64,000 nt of DNA from CAKZNE01 sp963976435 (GTDB lineage Bacteria; Bacteroidota; Bacteroidia; Flavobacteriales; Schleiferiaceae), in assembly GCA_963976435.1 (NCBI GenBank), contig CAXBKQ010000003.1, forward strand, positions 130,679 through 194,678, given 5' to 3'. Shown in pieces: positions 53,094 through 62,219 of the stretch (the stretch's first letter is position 1; every line of letters starts with the position of its first letter). Under the pieces are notes generated by a model that was given only the letters and a program-made list of their open reading frames with translations, had not been told where the DNA came from and did not search any database. The translations under genes were made by a program, and so were the position numbers.

Positions 53094-55475
53094 ATGTTCA
53101 ATAGTACAAAATACTTCATTTTATCCCTTGTCTGTGGTCTTTGTTTACAAAGCTTTTCACAAGGTCTTGATAGTGTGGATTTTACTCATCTAAAATTAAA
53201 TTTAGAATTAATCCCCCAAAGCCAGAGCCTAGAAGGAAAGGTAGAATTGAAATTCAACTATAAGAAAATTATGGACTCTGTTTTCCTAAATGGGGTGAAT
53301 ATGAATTTCAAAAAGGTGATGCTCAACTCCAAAAAGGTAGGATATAGATCCGAAAAAAAAGGAATTTGGATAAGTTTAGAAAAAGCCAATCTAGCTAAAA
53401 GCAATAGCATATTTATCGAATATGATTGTAATCCCCGAAAGGGAATATATTTTATTGGTTGGGAGAATGAAAAAAGAAAAAATCAAATTTGGACTCAAGG
53501 TCAAGGTATAGATCACCGCCATTGGATCCCACATAGAGATGATCAAAGAGATAAAATTATCAGTGAAATTGAACTGACTTTTGACGCTAAATACGAGGTG
53601 GTTTCCAATGGTAGTTTATTGGACAGTAGCTTAAATGGAAAAAAGAGGCATTGGCATTATAAAATTAACAAACCTCATTCGAGCTATTTAATTATGCTTG
53701 CCATAGGAGAGTATAGATATAAGGATAGCAAAAGTGAAAGCCAAGTGCCCTTGCGTCAATATTATTATGCTGATAGGGAAGCCGATTATCCTCAATATTA
53801 TTTTGGAAACGAAAGGATTTTTAATTTTTTAGAAAGTCATATTGGATTGCCATATCCTTGGCAATCCTACTCTCAGGTTCCTGTTCAGGATTTTAGGCAT
53901 GGGGGCATGGAAAATACTACAGCCACCATTTTTGGAGATTTCTTTTTGGTGGACAGCATTGCCAAGAATGATAGAAATTACAGCTATGTAAATGCACATG
54001 AATTGGCCCACCAATGGTTTGGAAATATGGTTACAGCCACTGGAAGTGAACATCATTGGTTGCATGAGGGTTTTGCTACTTATTACCAATGGCTTTCAGA
54101 AGAAATGCTATACGGAACCGATTTTTTCGATTGGATGCGATATAAGGAAGCAAAGCTTGTTTTTTCTGCCTCTATGGCCGATGATTACCCTCTTGCACAT
54201 CCCAAGGCTGGTAGTTTTAGATTTTACCAAAAAGGTGGATGGGTTTTGTATATGCTTCATCAAAATTTGGGTGATGATTTGTACAGAAAGGTGATAAAAG
54301 ATTATCTCTTAACCAATGCATATGGCTTGGTGGATACGGAAAGCCTAAATAAATCTATCAAGAAAGTTGTTGGCGAAGGAGCAGATGCCTTCCTAGATTT
54401 ATGGGTTTATAATGATGGAGAACCAGAATTGGATGTAAAAAGCTATTTGAGGAAGGATACCTTATTTTTTGAAATAACTCCTGTTGCAGGGAGCCTTCAA
54501 AGCTTTAGTGCTTATTCCATTCCTATAAAGGTCCATTTCCAAGATGGAAGCTCTGAAGAAAGCTTTATTCGAATAGGAGATAAGCCTCATACAGAAAGTA
54601 TTTTGTTTAATAAAAACAAGAAAATTAAATATTGGTTAGTAAATCCTAATATGGCCATTTTGGCAAAGATTAAAGAGGAAAAACCCTTTGAGATTCTGCA
54701 AATCCAATTTGAAAATAGCAGCAAAGTTTTAGATAAATATTTTGCGCTATTGGCCATGGAGGAAATTGACCTGAGCACCAAAAAAGAATATTTAGAAAAA
54801 GTATTATACAGCCCATCTGAGTTTCATGCGAATAGGGGTGAGGCTTTATGGCAATTACTAAATCTAAATGATAGGGATAAACTTTACTTACTATTTAAGG
54901 AAGCCCTTGAATCTGGAGATATACAATTGCAAAAAACCGCCATGAATTTAATGGAAGCTAAGGATGATAAATGGCGAGAATTGGCAAAAACATATTTGAA
55001 TGGTCAATCTTATCAATTGAGGAAGGATGCTTTAATGGCTTCTGTAGATTGGGAAAATCTCACCAACAATCAGTGGCTTAAAGACTTGGATTTTAGCAAA
55101 GAACCGGGAATTCCGGGCCGCGATGTAGAATTGCATGTATTGGTTTTACAAGCGAGCATTTTTAAATCCCAAGAAGCACTGGAAAAAATTCGAAATCGCA
55201 GCTCCGATGAATTTGATTTTATGACAAGAATCAATGCCTTTAATATGCTGAGTAGCCTCAAGGATTTTGATAAAAAAAGTTTAAACAATTATTTTTCTGC
55301 CCTTTTCGATTATAATTGGAAATTAAAAAAAGTTGCTCGTAGTTCCCTGAAAACGATGTATAAAAACCCAAACACTAAACCCCAATTGATGGAATATATT
55401 GAGGAAAATAAAGAAAGTTGGACCGATTTTCAGAAGAGGGTGGTGAATGCTACCTTTGACCTAAATATAAATTAA
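53094..55475 (+). CDS. M1 family zinc aminopeptidase, exported
   Basis: A 793-residue metallopeptidase from ATG 53094 (MFNSTKYFILSLVCGLCLQSFSQ, a signal peptide). Zinc and substrate motifs: GGMENTT (~265) and HELAHQWFGNMVT (HExxH, ~302-306) with a downstream Glu in HHWLHEGFATYYQW. The C-terminal region (~560-790) is a helical repeat domain. M1 enzymes remove N-terminal residues from peptides, here in the periplasm. The frame starting at 53016 lacks a plausible signal, so 53094 is preferred. Its stop overlaps the downstream glycosyltransferase start (TAATG). Confidence 0.92.
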   Translation: MFNSTKYFILSLVCGLCLQSFSQGLDSVDFTHLKLNLELIPQSQSLEGKVELKFNYKKIMDSVFLNGVNMNFKKVMLNSKKVGYRSEKKGIWISLEKANLAKSNSIFIEYDCNPRKGIYFIGWENEKRKNQIWTQGQGIDHRHWIPHRDDQRDKIISEIELTFDAKYEVVSNGSLLDSSLNGKKRHWHYKINKPHSSYLIMLAIGEYRYKDSKSESQVPLRQYYYADREADYPQYYFGNERIFNFLESHIGLPYPWQSYSQVPVQDFRHGGMENTTATIFGDFFLVDSIAKNDRNYSYVNAHELAHQWFGNMVTATGSEHHWLHEGFATYYQWLSEEMLYGTDFFDWMRYKEAKLVFSASMADDYPLAHPKAGSFRFYQKGGWVLYMLHQNLGDDLYRKVIKDYLLTNAYGLVDTESLNKSIKKVVGEGADAFLDLWVYNDGEPELDVKSYLRKDTLFFEITPVAGSLQSFSAYSIPIKVHFQDGSSEESFIRIGDKPHTESILFNKNKKIKYWLVNPNMAILAKIKEEKPFEILQIQFENSSKVLDKYFALLAMEEIDLSTKKEYLEKVLYSPSEFHANRGEALWQLLNLNDRDKLYLLFKEALESGDIQLQKTAMNLMEAKDDKWRELAKTYLNGQSYQLRKDALMASVDWENLTNNQWLKDLDFSKEPGIPGRDVELHVLVLQASIFKSQEALEKIRNRSSDEFDFMTRINAFNMLSSLKDFDKKSLNNYFSALFDYNWKLKKVARSSLKTMYKNPNTKPQLMEYIEENKESWTDFQKRVVNATFDLNIN

Positions 55476-56875
55476 TGCAAAGTCGCTACGCGAAAATTTT
55501 TCAGCTTATCATAATAGGTGGCGACCTGTTGATATTAAATTTCTGTTTTTTCCTGGCAGGCTTTCTCCGTTATTTTCTTGCCAACACCTTAGACCTTGAG
55601 CCTTTTAATATTCTGGAGACAGATTATTACGATTATTATATTCAGCTATTTGCTTTTTTTAATCTTAGCTGGCTACTTCTTACTTTGGCTTTTGGAACTC
55701 ATCAAATAAAAATGAGTTTAGAGCCTAGAAAGGCTACCTCCAAAGTATTAAATGCTTATTTCCTGCATATTTTCCTGCTACTATTATTGCTCTTTATTTC
55801 TAAGCGCGATGATTTTTCTAGGGTTTTCCTCATCTTTTTTTACAGCTCCTTTTTGTTTTGCATTTTGCCTTGGCGTTTTCTTTTTCTAAGGATTTTACGA
55901 GGCTACCGCAAGAAGGGCCTAAACTTTAGAAATGTGGTTTTGATTGGTGATGGTAAGGGTCTAAAAAAATTTGCCGAGGGTCTAGATCTTCATCCCGAAT
56001 ATGGATTAAAAAATGTAGGTTATTTTTCAAATAAGCCAATAGAAGGAATGGATTGCTCCGGAAATGAGGAGGATTTTAAAAATAATTTTGACAAGCTAAA
56101 TGTTGATGAAATATACCTGGCTTATACCGAGCCTGGCGATAAACTGATGACTTGGTACCATTGGGCAGATGAACATTTAATTCGCTTTAGGATGATTCCA
56201 GATTTTGGGCTTATTCACAGTCAAGGCGTGCAGATTGACTTTTATAATGAGGTTCCAGTTTTAATGCAACGGAAAGAACCTTTGGAATATATCCACAATA
56301 GAATCCTCAAACGAGCCATAGATTTCTCCATTTCCATATTGGTGATTTTATTAATTTTTCCATGGCTATTTCCCATTCTGGCCCTAGGGGTAAAACTTTC
56401 GGGAAGAGGTCCAATATTTTTTAAACAAAAGAGAACGGGACTGCAGGATGATGATTTCCATATCTATAAGTTTAGAAGTATGAAACCCAATGTAGAGGCT
56501 GATGAGCAGCAAGCATTGGCAAATGATAGTAGGTTCACGGCTTTTGGAAAGATTATGCGTGATTTTAGCTTGGATGAATTACCCCAGTTTATAAATGTTC
56601 TAAAAGGGGATATGTCTATTTGTGGTCCACGCCCACATATGTTGGCCCATACCGAGGAATATAAAATGATCATCGACAGATATATGGTAAGGCATTTTGT
56701 GAAACCTGGGATTTCTGGATTGGCTCAGATCAATGGCTACCGGGGTGAGGTAAAAAACCTTTCAGATATTGAGGGTAGGGTGAAAAATGATGTGTATTAT
56801 ATTGAAAACTGGTCGGTACTATTAGATTTAAAGATTATCATTCTTACCGTTTGGAATCTGCTTTTTAAAAAATAA
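55475..56875 (+). CDS. Undecaprenyl-phosphate sugar-1-phosphate transferase (initiating, WcaJ/CpsE-like)
   Basis: A 466-residue membrane protein. Four N-terminal hydrophobic segments (~10-125) and a Rossmann-like CoA_binding_3 region (~155-270) precede a hydrophobic segment (~285-310) and the bacterial sugar transferase domain: GPIFFKQKRTGLQDDDFHIYKFRSMKP, DFSLDELPQFINVLKGDMSICGPRPHM and GISGLAQINGYRGE. It starts repeat-unit synthesis by loading sugar phosphate onto undecaprenyl phosphate at the inner membrane. It follows the M1 gene with a TAATG overlap. Confidence 0.93.
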   Translation: MQSRYAKIFQLIIIGGDLLILNFCFFLAGFLRYFLANTLDLEPFNILETDYYDYYIQLFAFFNLSWLLLTLAFGTHQIKMSLEPRKATSKVLNAYFLHIFLLLLLLFISKRDDFSRVFLIFFYSSFLFCILPWRFLFLRILRGYRKKGLNFRNVVLIGDGKGLKKFAEGLDLHPEYGLKNVGYFSNKPIEGMDCSGNEEDFKNNFDKLNVDEIYLAYTEPGDKLMTWYHWADEHLIRFRMIPDFGLIHSQGVQIDFYNEVPVLMQRKEPLEYIHNRILKRAIDFSISILVILLIFPWLFPILALGVKLSGRGPIFFKQKRTGLQDDDFHIYKFRSMKPNVEADEQQALANDSRFTAFGKIMRDFSLDELPQFINVLKGDMSICGPRPHMLAHTEEYKMIIDRYMVRHFVKPGISGLAQINGYRGEVKNLSDIEGRVKNDVYYIENWSVLLDLKIIILTVWNLLFKK

Positions 56876-57967
56876 TTACAGCCTGGTTTGTTGCATTACC
56901 ACCTCGTATTGTTCACAAACAATATCCCAATTATATTGATTTTTCAATCTCTCCAAATTGTTTTTCTGCTTTTCTTTTTGGACGCTACTTTGTCGATCTA
57001 AAAAATCCAGACTTGTTGCGATATCATTCATATCTAAAAAATAATTTCCATTTTCTCCTAGCACTTCACGGTTATATCTATTATCATGAGCGCAAATCAC
57101 ACTTTTACAGGCCATAGCTTCCAAAAGGGATGGGTTTGTACCTCCCACTGAATGCCCGTGGAAATAAATATGAGAATGAAATCTTAAATTATCTACATCT
57201 TCTTTTTTATAAGAAGCCTTAACAAATCGAATACGACTGTCTTTGTATTTAGATTTTAAAAATTCGCCATAGTCCGTATTGTGGTTGCCGATAATCAGGC
57301 ATATTCTATCCGTTTCACTTTTTTGAACCCCAGACAATATCATTTCAATATTATTTTCAGGTTCCAAACGAGCTATCACAAGATTGTAATTAAAGGCTTC
57401 AACATTATATTTTCCCAATATTTCAGGGTTAGGATCTTTAAAAGCTTGTGCACCATAAGGAATAAATACTGCCCCTCTTTTGTATTTATCATTTAAATAA
57501 TCCTGTATTGCCAGTGCATCCGCAATCATTACATGGCAATTGTGAGCCGCCCATTTTTCAGCTTTTTTGAGAAACCATTTTACCCTGTTGCTATATTTAT
57601 TTCGCCTCCATTCAATACCATCCATATTGTTGAGAATGATGCTTTTTTTGGGATATAGCCACCACCATAAACTGCTGCTAGTATAACCAAGGAGGATGAT
57701 CACATCATATTTCCTCCATCGGGCATCCACAATGGCATTTAGGTCGTAAATAAATTGGCCAAAGGTTCCCAGTCCATGCTCTGGATCGTATTTGTGGATG
57801 ATTTGTACACCTTCATATTCCTTTTGAGAATAGGGATGATTGTGAGAACTATAAACAAAAACTTCATGACCCCTTTTTACAAGCCTAGTCCCAATTTGTT
57901 GAGCACATTCTTCAAAACCCCCATAGTAGTTGGGAATTCCTCTGGAGCCGATGATTGCAATTTTCAT
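56876..57967 (-). CDS. Glycosyltransferase with DUF1972 N-terminus (GT4-like)
   Basis: A 363-residue GT-B protein. MKIAIIGSRGIPNYYGGFEECAQQIGTRLVKRGHEVFVYSSHN is the DUF1972 signature found in rhamnosyl- and related transferases. The C-terminal half has the GT-B donor-binding pattern HSVGGTNPSLLEAMACKSVICAHDN. It likely adds a sugar to the surface polysaccharide. Its start overlaps the next gene's stop by 4 nt and it meets the initiating transferase gene with no gap. Confidence 0.88.
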   Translation of the reverse strand: MKIAIIGSRGIPNYYGGFEECAQQIGTRLVKRGHEVFVYSSHNHPYSQKEYEGVQIIHKYDPEHGLGTFGQFIYDLNAIVDARWRKYDVIILLGYTSSSLWWWLYPKKSIILNNMDGIEWRRNKYSNRVKWFLKKAEKWAAHNCHVMIADALAIQDYLNDKYKRGAVFIPYGAQAFKDPNPEILGKYNVEAFNYNLVIARLEPENNIEMILSGVQKSETDRICLIIGNHNTDYGEFLKSKYKDSRIRFVKASYKKEDVDNLRFHSHIYFHGHSVGGTNPSLLEAMACKSVICAHDNRYNREVLGENGNYFLDMNDIATSLDFLDRQSSVQKEKQKNNLERLKNQYNWDIVCEQYEVVMQQTRL

Positions 57968-59025
57968 TTAAAATGAATTATTCGAGAGTAAATATCCGAA
58001 ATTTCTGAAGCCGCCTTTTCCCAACTGAAAGTTTTCATCACCCACTCTGTGTGAGAAAGTTTTGAATCTTTAGCCTTAGCAATAGCTGCGAAAATTGATT
58101 CCTGATTATCAGGATCAGCATAAAAAGCATGATCTCCGAATATTTCCTTTTGTCCTCCTTTTTCTGATATCACAATCTGGCAGCCAGCTTTTAAGGCTTC
58201 AATGCTAGCCAGTCCCGTAGTTTCATAATAACTAACCATAGCATGGACCTTAGATTGGGCTAGCCATTTTGAAATTTCTTTCCCCTTTAATTGCCCAGTA
58301 AATTGGGTATTTGGGCCTGCTATTCTCTGGCAATATTTAAAATATTCTGACTGGTTTGCGGCAGCTTTCCCAATCAGCACCAGTCGATCACCACTCTTTT
58401 GAACCACTTTTATTAATTGATCTTGATTTTTTAATCCTTCTATTCTAGCTATGCAGCAAATACCTTTTCTAGGGTAGTCGGATTCTGAAATTTTAAAATG
58501 CTCACTACCCAAAGCAATTTTGGAATAGGAGGGGAGATTGTTGAAATCCCTCTTAATTAGATCAGCTTCTTGGTGGGATGCGACAATTAGTTCTTTGGTT
58601 TGTTCGAGTATTTTTTTGATGCTCCATTTTTGTCCTTTTAAAATATATTTAAAACCGGGAAAATCATCACTACCCTTAATATATCTGGCAATGGTTTTGA
58701 AATATTCCATTCCAAATTTCCCAAATACTTTAAGTATCAATTTCCGTGTAAAAGAAGAATTTTTGGATTCATACTCAGAATAATCTACATAGATACTACT
58801 TACAATTATAGGCTTATCAAATTGGAGATAGTAAAGAAATGCAGCGGGACGAATCAGGTTGAAAAAATGAAAAATATCATATTGGCGAGCCTCTATATTT
58901 CCATTGGTGTGAATATAAACTTCATGCCCAATGGCCTTAAGATGTTGAGCGGTTTGGTCTACCTGAATAGTGTCACCACCAGGTTGGGAATAAAGACTTT
59001 TCCTCGCTATAAAAAGGATCTTCAT
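57964..59025 (-). CDS. Family 4 glycosyltransferase
   Basis: The ATG at 59025 gives MKILFIARKSLYSQPGGDTIQVDQTAQHLKAIGHEV, the usual GT4 N-terminus, about 353 residues; the longer frame to 59130 adds a 35-residue tail without conservation. The C-terminal donor motif is YYETTGLASIEALKAGCQIVISEKGGQKEIFGD. It probably adds one sugar of the same polysaccharide. Last recognisable gene of the core locus before the accessory region. Confidence 0.88.
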   Translation of the reverse strand: MKILFIARKSLYSQPGGDTIQVDQTAQHLKAIGHEVYIHTNGNIEARQYDIFHFFNLIRPAAFLYYLQFDKPIIVSSIYVDYSEYESKNSSFTRKLILKVFGKFGMEYFKTIARYIKGSDDFPGFKYILKGQKWSIKKILEQTKELIVASHQEADLIKRDFNNLPSYSKIALGSEHFKISESDYPRKGICCIARIEGLKNQDQLIKVVQKSGDRLVLIGKAAANQSEYFKYCQRIAGPNTQFTGQLKGKEISKWLAQSKVHAMVSYYETTGLASIEALKAGCQIVISEKGGQKEIFGDHAFYADPDNQESIFAAIAKAKDSKLSHTEWVMKTFSWEKAASEISDIYSRIIHFK

Positions 59026-59275
59026 TTGAAGAAATGCTTTGAGTGGTTTATGGTTTTTGAGTTCAATTCTCTGTGGAGTGGGAATATAATGAGAATTAGT
59101 GGATAAGCGATCTTGGAAATTTCTTACCAAAAATCTAAGTGTATGAAGGCAAAATGCAGTATCATAAATATTTTTATAAAATGTGCCTTTGAAACTTTAA
59201 TTCCCTGAGTTTTACTTGGTTTAAGGTTAATCAATTTTGCCCGCAAAAGCACACACATTCTACCCATAAATTTCG

Positions 59276-59720
59276 GTGCCCCCTTTTAAACTTTTTTAAT
59301 AACCGAATCACCTATGCTCATGCAGAATCATTGCAAAGTCCAAAACGCATTTTTATGCGATAATCGAAATAGTAGATCCAGCAGGTATAGGTTAAAGGAT
59401 ATTTATCTTACCAAGGGAGGTCTCCACCGTCACGAGTTGGCAAATTGGAGAAGTCAGCAGAGGTCATAGTAGTTTCAGACTAATGCTGAAATGAAGGACC
59501 GAACATAGTCCTTCTGGAAATGTTGTTAGGAGCAAAATTGTTCAATGTTGGGTGTATACCCAAGACAAATTGTAGCCTAGTATTAAAGTACAGGATAGCC
59601 CAGATTGGTGTAAAGAGCGATCTGGGAGATGGATTATGAACCGCCAAGTACGAGAACCGTACGCTTGGTGGTGTGAGAGGCGCACTCCGTTCTTATTTAG
59701 GGACGGAGCCGTCTACTCGA
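59276..59720 (+). ncRNA. Group II intron relic (ribozyme domains V/VI; maturase gene missing)
   Basis: The 3' end has domain V-like structure at 59638-59675: long stem CCGCCAAG/CTTGGTGG, inner GTACG/CGTAC, loop AGAAC and a two-base bulge, followed by a domain VI hairpin CTCCGT/ACGGAG (59685-59708) and the end CTACTCGA. Upstream sequence with a 51-codon open frame (59314-59469) resembles the leader of bacterial group II introns. No reverse transcriptase is encoded, so the maturase has been deleted. The 5' end is uncertain (a GTGCC at 59276 is only a guess). The intron is oriented opposite to the neighbouring cassettes. 59026-59275 otherwise holds nothing that I recognise. Confidence 0.7.
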
Positions 59721-59728
59721 TTGTAGCC
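59721..59728. repeat. Cassette-boundary motif, distal end of cassette 1
   Basis: TTGTAGCC, the inverted partner of GGCTACAA at 60335-60342. It lies between the group II intron end and the stop of the 195-residue gene, on the minus strand it is the start of the attC-like element of that cassette. Confidence 0.5.
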
Positions 59729-59734
59729 AGTTTT

Positions 59735-60322
59735 TTAATTTTCAAATTCTCCTTTCAAGTAATTTATTAGTGTCTGTCGGTTTTGGCTGTCGACAATTAC
59801 TTCTTGATTCCAGTCTACCAAAATAAGGTTCCATTTTTTTGAGATTTCAAATATGTACTCAAAAATTTCATCTAGGTTCTCAGTTTTGTCGGCCGTAGGA
59901 TAATAGTCAAACCAGATGTGGTCAACGTAATTTCGGTTTACTTCAAACAATAAAGCACATCCTTTCACACCGTATCCAATGGAGTGTTGACTGTCATAGA
60001 CCTGGGATCCGAAACCTGTGGTAATTCTGTCAAATTTCTTGAATCTAGTCTGTTGAACAATTCTTTCAAGGTCTTCAACTTTAATTTGTCTGTCGACTGT
60101 TTTAACTTTTCCTTCTTGAATCACATGAATCTTGGAGTATCCAAATTCGCTGGAATGATTTTTATGAATGCCGTCAACTTGAACCAGGTCTTCTGTTAGT
60201 TCGTCTAAATTCTCTTTTGGTCGCATTTCAACTCGACAAAAATCATCCTCATGAAAGTCGAACCTATGTTTGTTATCGGTCGATTTTGCAGGTTTTTGTC
60301 TGAAAATGTCGAAAATTTTCAT
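59735..60322 (-). CDS. Hypothetical protein in a cassette-like unit
   Basis: From ATG 60322, 195 residues (MKIFDIFRQKPAKSTDNKHRFDFHEDD...). The upstream TTG at 60331 is less likely. It is soluble, no signal peptide and no membrane segment, rich in acidic and aromatic residues (FEVNRNYVDHIWFDYYPTADKTENLDEIFEYIF). I do not recognise a family; the overall look is that of a small orphan alpha/beta protein. It lies between two TTGTAGCC-type motifs and next to a group II intron relic and an IS element. Confidence 0.75.
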   Translation of the reverse strand: MKIFDIFRQKPAKSTDNKHRFDFHEDDFCRVEMRPKENLDELTEDLVQVDGIHKNHSSEFGYSKIHVIQEGKVKTVDRQIKVEDLERIVQQTRFKKFDRITTGFGSQVYDSQHSIGYGVKGCALLFEVNRNYVDHIWFDYYPTADKTENLDEIFEYIFEISKKWNLILVDWNQEVIVDSQNRQTLINYLKGEFEN

Positions 60323-60334
60323 GGTTTTCAAATT

Positions 60335-60462
60335 GGCTACAACGGTCTCGGCTATGAGTAGTTGCGTGTGTTAGCACTTAACTTTGCAAGTACACACCAA
60401 ACTGAAAATCCGCAAGGATTTTCAGAAGTAGGCGAGAACAAGCAATTACTTATAGCCATTGT
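60335..60462 (-). repeat. attC-like structured element of the cassette array (main part)
   Basis: On the minus strand the element runs GGCTATAAGTAATTGC (60457-60442), central palindrome CTGAAAATCC-TTGC-GGATTTTCAG (60425-60402), GCAACTACTCATAGCC (60365-60350), and CCG/TTGTAGCC at the gene side. The two 16-nt arms pair with only two G-T wobbles. With the TTGTAGCC of the next cassette and a GCTTACAACA side left beyond the IS, this has the folded-arm geometry of an integron attC site. Confidence 0.6.
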
Positions 60463-62203
60463 GCCTGTTGCACAACTAGGTGGATAAATTTAGGAAAAGG
60501 TATTGAATGATGCAGGTTAATTATTTAACTTGTTTCCATGCAAGGCAAGAAACTCTATCAAGAAAAGATGTTCACTAGCTTTCAGCTGAGTGACTATGTA
60601 CCCCTCACAAATTTTTATAGGCGATTAAACTCTGTTCTGGATTTAGATTATTTGTATGATCGTACCAAAGTTTATTATGGAGATTGTGGCCAAAAATCAA
60701 TTGACCCTGTTGTATTTTTTAAGCTTTGTTTGGTGGGTTATTTGGAAAATATCATCAGTGACCGCCGACTGATGGATCATGTTAAAATGCGCCTAGATAT
60801 TTTATATTTCCTTGGTTTTGATATTGACGAAAATCTACCTTGGCATAGTACTCTGAGTAGAACGCGACAATTGCTTCCAGAGGCTATATTTGAGGAGGTT
60901 TTCACCCAAATCCTAGGAATGTGTGTAGGTAAAGGAATGGTATCTGGCCATACTCAGGCCCTAGATTCTGCCCCAGTAAAAGCCAATGCTAGCATGGACA
61001 GCTTGGAGTTAAAAGTTCCGGAAATAGAACTAGAAGATTATTTACATGAAATCCGTCATATCAGTAATATGGATAAGCGAGATGGTCCCTACCGTAAATC
61101 CAAGAATAACAAGGCTCCAAAATCCCAGCAGAAAGTGAGTGCTAGTGTTAAAGAATTAAAGGAGATATCTGCTAGAAATAGGCGGTGGAAGGAAGATCAG
61201 AACCAGCGGCCAGGAGCAGGCAACAAAGGGAGTAAGTATACCAGTAATAAAACCCACTATAGTCCCACGGATCCTGATGCAAGAATAAGTGTAAAACCGG
61301 GTAAGGCGAGAAAACTGAACTACCTAAGTCAAATGGCAGTTGATACAGGTCATCATGTAATCACCGATATCAAGGCCTATCACGCGGACGGAAAAGACAA
61401 TCAACAACTGCAGGATATTACTTTAAGATTAAAATCTAGATTGTGGAACCAAGGTCTTTACTGGAAAACACTACTAGCGGATACGGGTTACAGCAGCGGA
61501 GAGAACTATTTCTTTTTAGAAGCGCAAAACCTAGAAAGTTATATTCCACCTCATGGAACCTATAAAGGAGGTCTAGATGGATTTATTTATAATGATGAAA
61601 GGAATGTCTATGTCTGCCCTGAGGGTAAGGAAATTCCATTTACCAAGAACTTTTTGGACAGTAGAACGAAAACTAAAAAGAAAGAATACCGAGCTAGTAA
61701 GAAATTATGCAAGGAGTGTCCCATTCGCAATAGTTGCTTGGGAAAAACCGCTCAAGAGAAACGCATAACTGTAACGGCCTTTCGGGAAGAATACGAACGG
61801 AATAATGCTAGGATAAGGAGTGTTAATGGCCAGAGAATGAAGTGGAAACGAAGCAGCACAGTAGAACCAGTCTTTGGCACCTTAACCCAATTTTTGGGAA
61901 TGCGAAAGGTGAATACCAAAGGTTTAAGTCAAGCCAACAAAGCAATGCACATGGCTGCAATTGCTTACAATCTGAAAAAGTATCTGAAAAAGTATCTGAA
62001 ATTTACCCAAAACTTAAGTAATAGTGGGCAAGGAATAGCACTATTACAATCTAAAATTGAGACTGCCTATTACACTTTGATATATTGGATTTTAGGTGAC
62101 CCAATAATCAAGGTTCCCTTTTCTAATAAATCTTAAAAAATCCCTTAAAAGGTATAAATGAACTTGAATGTTTTTTAAAATGGGGGGTTGTGCATCAGTT
62201 ACT
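60463..62203 (+). mobile_element. IS1182-family insertion sequence
   Basis: About 1.74 kb, containing one full-length transposase. Imperfect terminal inverted repeats: CTGTTGCACAAC at 60465-60476 and its partner CTGATGCACAAC (minus strand) at 62198-62187, 11 of 12 identical. A 5-bp direct repeat, ATTGT, flanks it at 60458-60462 and 62204-62208. Removing the IS and one ATTGT joins the two sides into one continuous attC-like element, which fixes the boundaries. Confidence 0.75.
60538..62136 (+). CDS. IS1182-family transposase
   Basis: A 532-residue DDE-type transposase. N-terminus MQGKKLYQEKMFTSFQLSDYVPLTNFYRRLNSVLDLDYLYDRT, then the DUF772-like region YLENIISDRRLMDHVKMRLDILYFLGFDI, catalytic-type segments ALDSAPVKANAS, LLADTGYSSGENYF and STVEPVFGTLTQF (the D, D, E candidates), and a zinc-ribbon-like CKECPIRNSCLG. 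Length and order match IS1182. No interruption was seen, so it may be active. Confidence 0.93.
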   Translation: MQGKKLYQEKMFTSFQLSDYVPLTNFYRRLNSVLDLDYLYDRTKVYYGDCGQKSIDPVVFFKLCLVGYLENIISDRRLMDHVKMRLDILYFLGFDIDENLPWHSTLSRTRQLLPEAIFEEVFTQILGMCVGKGMVSGHTQALDSAPVKANASMDSLELKVPEIELEDYLHEIRHISNMDKRDGPYRKSKNNKAPKSQQKVSASVKELKEISARNRRWKEDQNQRPGAGNKGSKYTSNKTHYSPTDPDARISVKPGKARKLNYLSQMAVDTGHHVITDIKAYHADGKDNQQLQDITLRLKSRLWNQGLYWKTLLADTGYSSGENYFFLEAQNLESYIPPHGTYKGGLDGFIYNDERNVYVCPEGKEIPFTKNFLDSRTKTKKKEYRASKKLCKECPIRNSCLGKTAQEKRITVTAFREEYERNNARIRSVNGQRMKWKRSSTVEPVFGTLTQFLGMRKVNTKGLSQANKAMHMAAIAYNLKKYLKKYLKFTQNLSNSGQGIALLQSKIETAYYTLIYWILGDPIIKVPFSNKS

Positions 62204-62215
62204 ATTGTTGTAAGC
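62204..62215. repeat. Remaining end of the attC-like element beyond the IS, cassette-boundary motif of cassette 2
   Basis: ATTGTTGTAAGC: the ATTGT target duplicate, then GTTGTAAGC (62207-62215), inverted to GCTTACAAC at 63935-63943 on the other side of the multicopper oxidase gene. On the minus strand this is GCTTACAACAAT, the first part of the attC-like element whose remainder is at 60335-60462. Confidence 0.6.
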
Positions 62216-62219
62216 AGTT

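Noticed and set aside
59314..59469. 51-codon open frame in the group II intron relic
   Set aside because: It matches no maturase domain and lies in the intron leader; the real maturase ORF is absent, so no CDS was called.
60335..60462. Classical integron attC site
   Set aside because: The core reads GTTGTARSC and does not fit GTTRRRY strictly, so I call it attC-like, not attC; no integrase was seen.
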